Positions 1 through 5,659 are shown, counted from the stretch's first letter. The stretch is DNA of 10,443 nt from CAYSHJ01 sp964589725 (GCA_964589725.1 CAZPUJ010000722.1:1-10443), one strand, 5' to 3'. The notes: generated from the sequence alone by a model not told the origin. Program-made: numbers and translations.

Positions 1-591
1 CCCGCGATGATCCGGCAGCACGACAAACGTCGGCAGGTTGTCGGTCAGCGAACCCAGCCCGTAGCTGATCCACGCTCCCATCCCCGGAAAGCCCGGCTTG
101 TCGAACCCCGTCGCTTGCAGATACGTCGCCTGACTATGCACGCCCGTCTTGCCCACCAAGTTGTGAATGAACGCCATGTCATCCACACACTCGCCGAGCG
201 GAGCGACCACCTCACTGATTGCTTTGCCGCACTCGCCGTATTTCTGAAACGTAAACGGCGACTTCATCCACGGCCCCAGTCCATTCTGAAACGCCTCGAC
301 ATACTCGCCAAAGTCCGACGGCTCGCCGTGATGCTTCTCCAGCTCCGGCTTATGATCGAACAGGTCGATATGCGAAGCCGCCCCACCCATGAAGAGCTGC
401 ACGACCCGCTTCGCTTTCGCCGGATGATGCAACGCCTTGAGCACGCCGCCACGCCCAACGCCTTGAGTCTCGGCGCGAGCGGCTTCGTCTTGAGCGAGCA
501 TCGCCGCTAACGCCAATGCTCCAAAACCTTGGCCGGAGTGGGCGAGGAAATCACGACGATTCTTGGTGAAACTACGGAGCTGGTTTGTCAT
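1..591 (-). CDS. DUF1501 family protein with Tat leader, N-terminal part
   Basis: The first 197 residues are present; the gene runs off the left edge. Residues 10-16 (KNRRDFL), followed by a small hydrophobic stretch (FGALALAAML), form a twin-arginine export signal, so the protein is probably exported folded. The DUF1501 core begins near residue 57 with RVVQLFMGGAASHIDLFD, the conserved strand and GG.SH.D.FD motif of this sulfatase-like (alkaline phosphatase fold) family; GMGAWISYGLGS follows near residue 173. The ATG at 591 is chosen because a stop codon lies two codons upstream in frame and the Tat motif falls at the usual distance; the ribosome-binding site (TTTGAGAA) is weak. Biochemical function is not established for the family. 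In planctomycetes it usually follows a DUF1549/DUF1553 gene and is thought to work with it in exported degradation of complex organic matter. Here the gene 33 bp upstream is an HNH endonuclease instead, and the expected DUF1553 end lies 3.3 kb away. Confidence 0.93.
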   Translation of the reverse strand, partial: MTNQLRSFTKNRRDFLAHSGQGFGALALAAMLAQDEAARAETQGVGRGGVLKALHHPAKAKRVVQLFMGGAASHIDLFDHKPELEKHHGEPSDFGEYVEAFQNGLGPWMKSPFTFQKYGECGKAISEVVAPLGECVDDMAFIHNLVGKTGVHSQATYLQATGFDKPGFPGMGAWISYGLGSLTDNLPTFVVLPDHRG

Positions 592-624
592 TTCTCAAAT
601 GTCTCAGTCTTCGGTCGCGAAAAG

Positions 625-1572
625 CTACGAATCAAATCGCTCTTGGAACCGTTTGTATCGCAGTTTCAGTGCGTCTTTTGATGGCCGTCGTTTATCAGGG
701 CAGCGGAGCGTTTTGCTGGCCAGGTGTTTGTAAGCGGCACTCTCAGCAAGGTCGGGATGCAATTCAATGCGCAACGACCGTGGTTCGATTCCGAGCAAGT
801 CCAGATCGAACAACGTGTGAATGTCGGCTCGCAGGAGCAGCCCGTTTTCGGGATGGTTGTCCTTTTCGCCTTGATACGGCTTGATGTGGGCTGCCTCTAG
901 CACGGCGAGAACCTTGCAACCCGTGACCAGACACCGATCACCGTAGCGTTTTCGCAAATCGTTACGGAAAGACTGCTGGCCCCGTCGTTCGCGGATTTGC
1001 CGCTCAATCAATGCTCTCTCATCGCCATCCTGCGGCGCGAATTCGGCGAGTTGTCCAGGTTCATTTTCAAGTGCAACATCGTCCGACAAAATAACCGACC
1101 GCTTCTCCACCAGTGCGATTGCCACCGGCGAATCGTTGGTTTGTTGGGCCTTGCGCGACGCTCCTTTCGTCGATATTTGAAATCTCTGGTCGAAAATAAA
1201 CTCCATTAGTCGACGCGCATCGCCAATGTTTCCGATCCGAACTGTGATCTCATCTTTCGTGTTTCGATTAACTTCAGAAAACATCGTTCTAAGGTTTGCC
1301 AATAATTTGTTCGGTTCAGCGACCTCGGAAGGACGTCGAAAGTAAAATAGCAAGCTAGTCTTGTTGGTGATGAATGAATACTTGTTGTGAGCCTTTGGTT
1401 GCGTCTCGCTGTCTGCAAACCTGAATGACTTGACGTCGCCATTTTGGTAAGGATAGCAATAAAATCTTTGCAGCCGCGACGCATAGTCAATCAGGTACCG
1501 GTATGCCTCGCGCACAGGTTCGAGCTTAATGAATTCCAGCCGCTCAGCGTGCATCTTCGATGTGTTGCTCAT
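625..1572 (-). CDS. HNH endonuclease (HNH_2 type) with unassigned N-terminal domain, 315 aa
   Basis: The C-terminal domain (about residues 195-275) has the pattern of the HNH_2 family found in McrA-like and restriction-type nucleases: RGQQSFRNDLRKRYGDRC, VTGC, LEAAHI, HPENGLLLRADIHTLFD. The expected metal and catalytic residues are His229 (AAHI), Asn243 and His252; Cys214 and Cys219 may help bind a structural metal. Residues 1-190 are mixed alpha/beta with aromatic patches (RFYCYPYQ, TSLLFYFRRP) and match no domain I recognise; such regions often read DNA sequence or modification in two-domain HNH nucleases, which is inference here. The ATG at 1572 is preferred over the in-frame GTG at 1581 because GGAGG (complement of 1581-1585) sits eight bases upstream of the ATG. 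No methyltransferase is adjacent, so a modification-dependent or otherwise solitary nuclease is more likely than a classical restriction pair. Confidence 0.9.
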   Translation of the reverse strand: MSNTSKMHAERLEFIKLEPVREAYRYLIDYASRLQRFYCYPYQNGDVKSFRFADSETQPKAHNKYSFITNKTSLLFYFRRPSEVAEPNKLLANLRTMFSEVNRNTKDEITVRIGNIGDARRLMEFIFDQRFQISTKGASRKAQQTNDSPVAIALVEKRSVILSDDVALENEPGQLAEFAPQDGDERALIERQIRERRGQQSFRNDLRKRYGDRCLVTGCKVLAVLEAAHIKPYQGEKDNHPENGLLLRADIHTLFDLDLLGIEPRSLRIELHPDLAESAAYKHLASKTLRCPDKRRPSKDALKLRYKRFQERFDS

Positions 1573-1637
1573 TGGTCGCACCTCCGCAGAGGATCGTATC
1601 TGCTCACCGCATTTCAGTGGAGTGACGAAGTTCGCAA

Positions 1638-1729
1638 CTAATCCACGAACACAAACTCGCTCACGTTGAACAGCACCCGGCAGAGATTCTCGAAGCCGTG
1701 CTTCTCGGCGTAGGCCGAGAACTCAGTTC
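1638..1729 (-). pseudogene. 3'-terminal relic of a DUF1553 gene (about 28 codons)
   Basis: Read on the minus strand, this stretch encodes EFSAYAEKHGFENLCRVLF followed by NVSEFVFVD and a TAG stop. That is the extreme C-terminus of a DUF1553 protein and is nearly identical to the end of the remnant at 3870-4289. There is no room for more of the gene: upstream sequence turns within about 10 bp into the 3' end of the HNH gene at 1735-2181. One base differs from the other copy, giving Tyr here and Cys there; Tyr is the residue I would expect in the family. The fragment is not expressed as a protein on its own. It marks where a DUF1553 end once lay, or where one was copied. Confidence 0.82.
1640..1724. 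repeat. 85-bp direct repeat, copy A
   Basis: This copy matches 3872-3956 in the same orientation at 84 of 85 positions; the only mismatch is at 1711 (T) versus 3943 (C). The match spans the stop-proximal codons of a DUF1553 gene. It ends sharply beside the stop codon on one side and fades over about five bases on the other. The two copies lie 2232 bp apart and bracket five small genes. Confidence 0.95.
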
Positions 1730-1734
1730 AATTC

Positions 1735-2181
1735 TCATTTGATCTTCTCCGACTCGATGTCCGGTGGATGCAACCCGACGAGCATCAAGAGGCGACGCTG
1801 ATTGAGCAAGCCTGGGCGATTGAACTGCAAACGTGCAATGGTTGCGCGTCCGGTCGGCGTCTTGCCAATCACGGAGACTTGGTCATCGCTACTCCAAGCG
1901 AAGTGATCCACCCAGCGATCTGTGCGCGGATGAAACAGTGGCGATCGGAGACCGGTTCCGGGATCCTCCGCCGCGACGGCAACTTGCTTGAAGTTGTTAC
2001 ATCCTTGGCAGGAAAGGGCCAAGTTGGAGGGCGCATCACTGCCTCCGCGCGAGCTGGGTTGGATGTGTTCGATGCTCGGTTGATCGGGATTGAAGTGCAT
2101 TGGCGACAGACAGTATTCGCAGCGGTATCCGGCCCGCTCCGCAACGAACTCTTTCACCTCGCGCGGTATCCGGCTACTCAT
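1735..2181 (-). CDS. Small HNH endonuclease, 148 aa
   Basis: This is a compact HNH nuclease of the CxxC type. Cys21-Cys24 (RCEYC) and Cys58-Cys61 (SCQGCN) form a zinc-ribbon-like pair of knuckles that frame the beta-beta-alpha metal finger. That finger is IEHIQPSSRGGSDAPSNLAL, with His39 as the likely general base and Asn53 and Asn62 as further conserved HNH positions. Residues 85-148 form a short tail (DRWVDHFAWSSD, GRATIARLQFNRP, RRLLMLVGLHPP) usual in this subgroup. The ATG overlaps the 3' end of the upstream small gene by eight bases, so the two are probably co-translated; AAGG lies just before the start. Proteins of this type are common in cyanobacteria and planctomycetes, generally next to the same kind of small helical partner, and their biological role is not known to me. 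A nuclease function is well supported by motif; the target is unknown. Confidence 0.92.
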   Translation of the reverse strand: MSSRIPREVKEFVAERAGYRCEYCLSPMHFNPDQPSIEHIQPSSRGGSDAPSNLALSCQGCNNFKQVAVAAEDPGTGLRSPLFHPRTDRWVDHFAWSSDDQVSVIGKTPTGRATIARLQFNRPGLLNQRRLLMLVGLHPPDIESEKIK

Positions 2182-2572
2182 AGCCTTGAGTCCTCAGACC
2201 GACCTCATCGAGCATTTGGTCAAAGGAAATGCCGCGCAGCTTGGCCAGCTCGATGACCGCCTCCAATCGCTTGGCGTGTGCCACTTCCACCACGTTGGTC
2301 AGGTCCAGCAATTCCTGATATTCCGCTTTCGTGATCGTCTCGGCTCGACGTTTCTTGATCAATTGCCGATACCGTCGTCTCGTCTTGTCTGGCGGAGCGG
2401 CGTTGATCTGCTCGTAAAGTTTCGTTTCTTCGGCGCTGAGCACATTCGGTCGCGGCCGGAACTCTCGCCCCAGAACTTCCGCGACGAGATTGCTCGGCTC
2501 AACGCCGCGACGTGCCGCTTCTCGCACGACTTGCTCTTCCACTTCCGAAGAAACTTCGACGGTCAATGACAT
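2174..2572 (-). CDS. Small antitoxin-like helical protein, HNH partner, 132 aa
   Basis: The function is unassigned. The N-terminus (SLTVEVSSEVEEQVVREAARRGVEPSNLVAEVL, written in part) is one beta strand followed by two helices, the layout of a ribbon-helix-helix DNA-binding domain of the kind seen in antitoxins. The rest (residues 45-125) is charged and helical: LYEQIN, RRYRQLIKKRRAETITKAEY, QELLDLTNVVEVAHAKRLEA, ELAKLRGIS. The ATG at 2572 is chosen over the in-frame GTG at 2608 because it leaves a clean 19-bp gap from the preceding gene instead of an overlap and begins exactly at the strand-helix-helix domain; the Shine-Dalgarno is weak. The gene is the middle of a three-gene unit and overlaps the HNH gene by eight bases. 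It is a diverged paralogue of the gene just upstream. A regulatory or HNH-neutralising role is inference from arrangement only. Confidence 0.82.
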   Translation of the reverse strand: MSLTVEVSSEVEEQVVREAARRGVEPSNLVAEVLGREFRPRPNVLSAEETKLYEQINAAPPDKTRRRYRQLIKKRRAETITKAEYQELLDLTNVVEVAHAKRLEAVIELAKLRGISFDQMLDEVGLRTQGYE

Positions 2573-2591
2573 GGCGTGAGACTCGCTTCTT

Positions 2592-2978
2592 TCAGGTGTT
2601 GAAATCACAAACTCGCAACCCGCGTTGAACGGCCTCGCGCAGAGCCTCGGCCTTGCGGACCAATCCCTCTTGATAGACCTGCATCAGCGAGGTCAATTCC
2701 GCTTGCTCGTGGACGAGCAATGTTTCGGCCTGCTGCCGCTGAAGAAGTTCCGTCAGCCGGCGGTCGTCTTCCGTCGAAAGTTCCAAGTCGCAGGCTTTGA
2801 GCACTTCCTCATCGCCGCATTGGTGGATGTCCCCCTCGACGACTGTGCCCCACGGCTTGAGCGACAACTCAATGCTCTCCGCCAACAAATCATTCACGGA
2901 CTGCCCAGCACGCAGAGCGATTGTCTGTGCCCGTGCCACAAGGTTTTCCGGAAGATCCAGCGTTAATTGAGTGCTCAT
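2592..2978 (-). CDS. Small antitoxin-like helical protein, first gene of the HNH unit, 128 aa
   Basis: The function is unassigned, but I recognise the type as a conserved hypothetical protein of cyanobacteria and planctomycetes. Residues 1-40 (MSTQLTLDLPENLVARAQTI and the following ALRAGQSVNDLLAESIEL) fit a ribbon-helix-helix fold. Residues 66-120 are a long helical hairpin with the family signature LTELLQRQQAET, ELTSLMQVYQEGLVRKAEAL, REAVQRGL. The ATG at 2978 is chosen because GAGG lies six bases upstream and the domain begins there; 28 further in-frame codons upstream (to 3062) look non-coding. It is followed after 19 bp by its paralogue and then by the HNH gene, so the three are likely one transcript. 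No promoter is obvious in the 102 bp separating it from the protease gene. Confidence 0.82.
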   Translation of the reverse strand: MSTQLTLDLPENLVARAQTIALRAGQSVNDLLAESIELSLKPWGTVVEGDIHQCGDEEVLKACDLELSTEDDRRLTELLQRQQAETLLVHEQAELTSLMQVYQEGLVRKAEALREAVQRGLRVCDFNT

Positions 2979-3080
2979 TGTTCGCCTCGCTCGCATCGGC
3001 CAGACAAGTTCATTTTTGCCGGGAGGATTGTATGTTCGGAATGACGGATTGCCACACGCCAATGTCAGCCGGTTAGCTAC

Positions 3081-3554
3081 CTAATCAATCTTCCGTCGGC
3101 GCTTCTTGGGGAAGCTGGCGTTTGGTTTCAGTTCCACCAAGTGAGCCTCACCGAGGAATCGGACGTCGAAGTATTCGAGAAAACCGGATTGGCCGAGCAC
3201 CACGGTTTCTTCGCTCACGAGATCGGGATAGGTGACCACGGCCACCGGAAGCTGCCAGCAGAATGACTCCGTGCGGCTGACCATTTCGATTTCCACATGC
3301 CCCAGAACCGCCTCCAGCGTGTGACCGGAAAAGCCGTGGACTGGCCAGCGGTGCTTGGGTCGCAACTTGACGCCGATTTGCCGTGCGATCGTTTGCCCGA
3401 TCACGACGCTGTCCGCGCCGGTGTCCACCAAGCCCAGGCAGAACAGATCGCCCGCGTCGCCGATGAGATGGACCAAAATCTCCGGCCGATGAATCTCCGT
3501 CGAGCCATCCAGCGGCGACTTCGGAATCTCGTAGCGTTTGTAGGCGAATCTCAT
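3081..3554 (-). CDS. Retropepsin-like aspartic protease, 157 aa
   Basis: The motif LGLVDTGADSVVIGQTIARQ at residues 40-59, with Asp44-Thr45-Gly46-Ala47, is the active-site signature of retroviral-type aspartic proteases; such enzymes are about this size and act as homodimers, each chain giving one aspartate. The end VVLGQSGFLEYFDVRF (residues 118-133) corresponds to the conserved LG..GFL..FdV element of bacterial members. A very basic tail (FPKKRRRKID) closes the chain. The start is the ATG at 3554, which overlaps the stop of the upstream gene as ATGA, giving translational coupling. There is no signal peptide, so it should act in the cytoplasm. The natural substrate is unknown; the small partner is one candidate. 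Catalysis is well supported by motif, biological role is not. Confidence 0.88.
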   Translation of the reverse strand: MRFAYKRYEIPKSPLDGSTEIHRPEILVHLIGDAGDLFCLGLVDTGADSVVIGQTIARQIGVKLRPKHRWPVHGFSGHTLEAVLGHVEIEMVSRTESFCWQLPVAVVTYPDLVSEETVVLGQSGFLEYFDVRFLGEAHLVELKPNASFPKKRRRKID

Positions 3555-3757
3555 CGAGAACCACCCACGAATCGAGATTCTGCCTGCGGGGCCTTCGTGA
3601 AGATGGGCTTCTCTTCGCCGGAGCGTTCCGCAGCGGCGATGGCTTCGGGAAGCGTCTTGCCACTGGCCACGATCTTGGTCTGCGAATGATTCCAGGCAAT
3701 CCACAGACCGCAAAACTTTTTCGGCACTCTTGGAACGGGATTGGTTTTCGAGGACAT
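3551..3757 (-). CDS. DUF5678-like small protein, partner of the aspartic protease, 68 aa
   Basis: This short protein has the core FCGLWIAWNHSQTKIVASGK followed by TLPEAIAAAERSGEEKPIFTKAP (residues 15-57). It matches the DUF5678 pattern as I know it: a WVAW strand, an IVASG.T turn, a helix rich in Ala and Glu, and a closing strand. The rest of the N-terminus is basic and the C-terminus (ESRFVGGSR) looks disordered. The ATG at 3757 is the first in frame before the core; its ribosome-binding site is poor. The stop overlaps the protease start by four bases (ATGA). Such small proteins are often found directly before this type of protease, which suggests a partner or substrate, but no function is established. 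Confidence 0.75.
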   Translation of the reverse strand: MSSKTNPVPRVPKKFCGLWIAWNHSQTKIVASGKTLPEAIAAAERSGEEKPIFTKAPQAESRFVGGSR

Positions 3758-3869
3758 GATTCGCTCGCTGATTGGAAGTCAAAACACTTGGCGGCCATCG
3801 ACGGGTTGGATTGTATTCCAGTCGGCTGAGGATGCGACATTCAAATGAAGTGGAAGAGTTCCGTTGGTT

Positions 3870-4289
3870 TCAATCCACGAACACAAACTCGCTCACGTTG
3901 AACAGCACCCGGCAGAGATTCTCGAAGCCGTGCTTCTCGGCGCAGGCCGAGAACTCGGCTCGCTCGCGATCGGTCGGAGGCCGGCCGGCGATCAGCTGCA
4001 TCGCGAGGTCGATGCGGTCAGAGCCGGGTTTGCTCTCTTCCCCCAGCCGCCGAGCGAAATGGCGAGACATGCTCAGGCTGAGTCGATTGTTGAGCAGCGA
4101 CAGCGCTTGCAAAGACGTCAACGTCTCGTCCCGCAGCGGCGTGCTTTGCGACGAGTCGGCACAGTCGAGCGTCGTCATGTACGGGTCCGGCTGCGACCGC
4201 ACAATGAACCGATAAATGCTGCGGCGATGCGAGGCCGCGTCTTCGGGATCGAACTTGTGGTACTCGTAGTGCGGCGAGTGAGCGGGATG
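3870..4289 (-). pseudogene. C-terminal remnant of a DUF1553 (PSD1-type) gene
   Basis: About 139 codons of a DUF1553 C-terminus are intact and end in TGA at 3870. Recognisable blocks in order are HSPHYEYHKFDPEDAASHRR, SIYRFIVRSQPDPYMTTLDC, ETLTSLQALSLLNN, DRIDLAMQLIAGRPPTDRER and LCRVLFNVSEFVFVD. Complete proteins of this family have roughly 700-1100 residues with a DUF1549 domain and often a cytochrome-like heme domain ahead; all of that is missing. The reading frame happens to stay open upstream to about 4571, but those codons show no family resemblance and lie antisense to other sequence, so I treat the gene as 5'-truncated near 4290. It would normally be followed at once by a DUF1501 gene; here 88 bp and then the DUF5678/protease cassette follow. 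A short translated product cannot be excluded. Confidence 0.8.
3872..3956. repeat. 85-bp direct repeat, copy B
   Basis: This is the partner of 1640-1724 (84/85 identical, same orientation). This copy lies inside the longer DUF1553 remnant, so it is probably in its original gene, whereas copy A is only a fragment. Confidence 0.95.
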
Positions 4290-4370
4290 GACCCTCTGAG
4301 GTGCGACCGGTAGTCGCTGTTTCGGCGTTGCTGAAGCTCGCCGATTGATTGGCTCAGCGTATCGCAAATC

Positions 4371-4386
4371 AAGGAGGAGATCGATG
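4371..4386 (+). promoter_or_regulatory. Perfect Shine-Dalgarno with ATG, orphaned
   Basis: AAGGAGG at 4371-4377 is followed after six bases by ATG at 4384. This is the strongest ribosome-binding site I see in the window, yet it leads into a broken reading frame rather than a recognisable whole gene. The frame stays open into the ThuA gene, so ribosomes starting here would make a ThuA protein with a 69-residue extension and a buried signal peptide. Confidence 0.5.
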
Positions 4387-4467
4387 CAAGGCTCAAACGA
4401 GTTGCTGGAAATCGGGTCCGTGCGGATCCTCACTGATCCTGTCTTGGATGAGGGGAGGACGTCCTTC
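4384..4467 (+). pseudogene. Possible N-terminal relic of a metallo-beta-lactamase-fold hydrolase
   Basis: After a strong ribosome-binding site the frame reads MQGSNELLEIGSVRILTDPV followed by LDEGRTSF. The string LLEIGSVRILTDPVLDEG resembles the N-terminal beta-hairpin of metallo-beta-lactamase-superfamily hydrolases (pattern .LLEi.GvRiLtDPvfd). No H.H.DH metal motif follows; the next 40 codons (RQHRRGLRLLPRTTHRT and on) look random and run into the ThuA leader. The match is only about 20 residues, so chance similarity is possible. If real, this is the stub of a gene whose body was deleted when it was joined to the truncated DUF1553 gene. Nothing else is recognisable in the interval between 4290 and 4590. 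Confidence 0.4.
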
Positions 4468-4590
4468 CGGCAACATCGTCGGGGGCTTCGACTCTTGCCG
4501 AGAACGACGCACCGGACCGGACCGAGTATATTGCCACCGCCGCGACGGTGCGGCAGATACATTTCTATCATCTATCACGGGAGAGGCATC

Positions 4591-5400
4591 ATGAGACACG
4601 CACGGCTGGCGGCGGCGGCGATTCTTCTGGGTTGGTGTTCGCTGGCGTCGAGCGCCGAGAAGCGGGTGGTCAAAGTGCTGATCATCACCGGCGACCATGG
4701 TCACGCTTGGAAAGAGACCACGCCGTTTCTCAAGGAGATGCTGACCAAGGCGGGGCACAAGGTGGATGTCACCGAGCAACCGAGCGTGGACCTGATTGCG
4801 TCCAACTTGGCCAGGTACGACGTGCTGCTATTCAATTACCGGGATACGCCCAACGGCGCGAAGGCCAATCCCGCGAGCGTCTGGTCGGACGACAACAAGA
4901 AGGCGTTCGTGGAGGTGATTCACGACGGCAAAGGGTTGGTTGTGTATCACCACGCCTCCGCCGCGTTCACGGGCACCAGCGACTTCGATAAGGAGTTCGA
5001 GAAGTTGTCCGCCGGCGGTTGGCGGAAGCAGGGCGGCCACGGACAGATGCACGAGTTCACGGTCACGGCTCAGAAAGATCACCCGATCACGCGCGGTATC
5101 AAGTCCTTCCATCACGGACGCGATGAGTTGTATCAAAACTCACTGGTCACCGAAGCGAGCGAGATTCTCGTGACGGCTTACTCGGAAAAGTCGAAGGATC
5201 CGAAGAACACGGGCAAAGACGAGCCGATGGTGTGGATCAACAAATACGGCCAGGGGCGCGTGGTGCAAAACGCGCTGGGCCACGATGTCACGGCCCTGCA
5301 AAGCGTCGGCGCCCAAACGCTGTTGATCCGCTGCGTCGAATGGGCCGCGACTGGCGAAACGACGTTCGAGACACCGGCCGAATTGAAAGCCGGTAAGTAA
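4591..5400 (+). CDS. Exported ThuA-domain protein, 269 aa
   Basis: The ThuA domain spans nearly the whole mature protein. Conserved blocks are VKVLIITGDHGHAWKETTPF (residues 27-46), the DVLLFNYRD strand (77-85), GLVVYHHASAAF (115-126), GGWRKQGGHG (142-151), the DHPITRGI strand (163-170) and RVVQNALGHDVTALQ (223-237). The fold is related to class I glutamine amidotransferases but lacks their catalytic Cys. Named after Sinorhizobium trehalose utilisation, the family is linked to sugar catabolism; the exact reaction here cannot be read from sequence. A signal peptide (MRHARLAAAAILLGWCSLAS, cut probably after SSA at 20-22) sends it out of the cytoplasm. The ATG at 4591 is chosen because GGGAGAGG precedes it and the signal peptide starts there, although the frame is open much further upstream. 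It is the first of three same-strand genes for exported proteins. Confidence 0.93.
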   Translation: MRHARLAAAAILLGWCSLASSAEKRVVKVLIITGDHGHAWKETTPFLKEMLTKAGHKVDVTEQPSVDLIASNLARYDVLLFNYRDTPNGAKANPASVWSDDNKKAFVEVIHDGKGLVVYHHASAAFTGTSDFDKEFEKLSAGGWRKQGGHGQMHEFTVTAQKDHPITRGIKSFHHGRDELYQNSLVTEASEILVTAYSEKSKDPKNTGKDEPMVWINKYGQGRVVQNALGHDVTALQSVGAQTLLIRCVEWAATGETTFETPAELKAGK

Positions 5401-5569
5401 GCGCTTCGGCATCGCCCAGCAAAGATTCTTCGTGGTTCGCGTCTGGCTGGAGTCGCCCCGCTTCGCAGGATCGATTCCAACAGGAGAGGTCATTGCTGGA
5501 ACATGCGCGAGATCTAAAACCAACGTTTCCCTGAGCATGCGGTGTCACCGAATGCAGCGACTTTCGTTT

Positions 5570-5605
5570 GATCGCGTTTCCGACTCCCGTCGATCACGGT
5601 ATTAT
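5570..5605 (+). promoter_or_regulatory. Promoter-like element upstream of the DUF1501 gene
   Basis: GATCGCGT at 5570-5577 and TCACGGTATTATTCTTTC at 5594-5611 recur in similar form before the hydrolase gene at 7031-7060. TATTAT (5600-5605) resembles a sigma-70 -10 box; TTTCCG at 5577-5582, 17 bp upstream, is at most a weak -35. It lies 70 bp before the chosen start. The call rests on recurrence and spacing only. Confidence 0.3.
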
Positions 5606-5617
5606 TCTTTCCATTGA

Positions 5618-5659
5618 GTTGATCCGCCGTTCTGCGCTGTTGATCCGCCGTTCTGCGCT
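5618..5659 (+). repeat. Perfect 21-bp tandem duplication in the DUF1501 leader
   Basis: Bases 5618-5638 are repeated exactly at 5639-5659 (unit begins GTTGATCCGCCGTTC and ends TGCGCT). The repeat lies between the promoter-like TATTAT and the GGAG ribosome-binding site at about 5665-5668. The unit is a multiple of three and the frame is open through it, but the encoded residues (LIRRSAL twice) precede the Tat signal and look like leader sequence rather than protein. Confidence 0.95.

Noticed and set aside
7..510. 167-codon plus-strand frame at the left edge
   Set aside because: It is antisense to the DUF1501 N-terminus, whose minus-strand translation carries the Tat and GG.SH.D.FD motifs.
3148..3840. 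230-codon minus-strand frame over the protease and DUF5678 genes
   Set aside because: It is an Arg/Ser/Pro-rich shadow with no recognisable domain, while the other frame carries the DTGA protease and WIAW motifs.
4345..4590. N-terminally extended start for the ThuA gene
   Set aside because: The extension lacks export features and would bury a clear signal peptide; the ATG at 4591 has a good ribosome-binding site. The strong site at 4371 is reported separately as an orphan.
5540..5550. CGGTG-T-CACCG palindrome as a terminator of the ThuA gene
   Set aside because: The stem is only five base pairs, there is no T-run, and it lies 140 bp after the stop codon.
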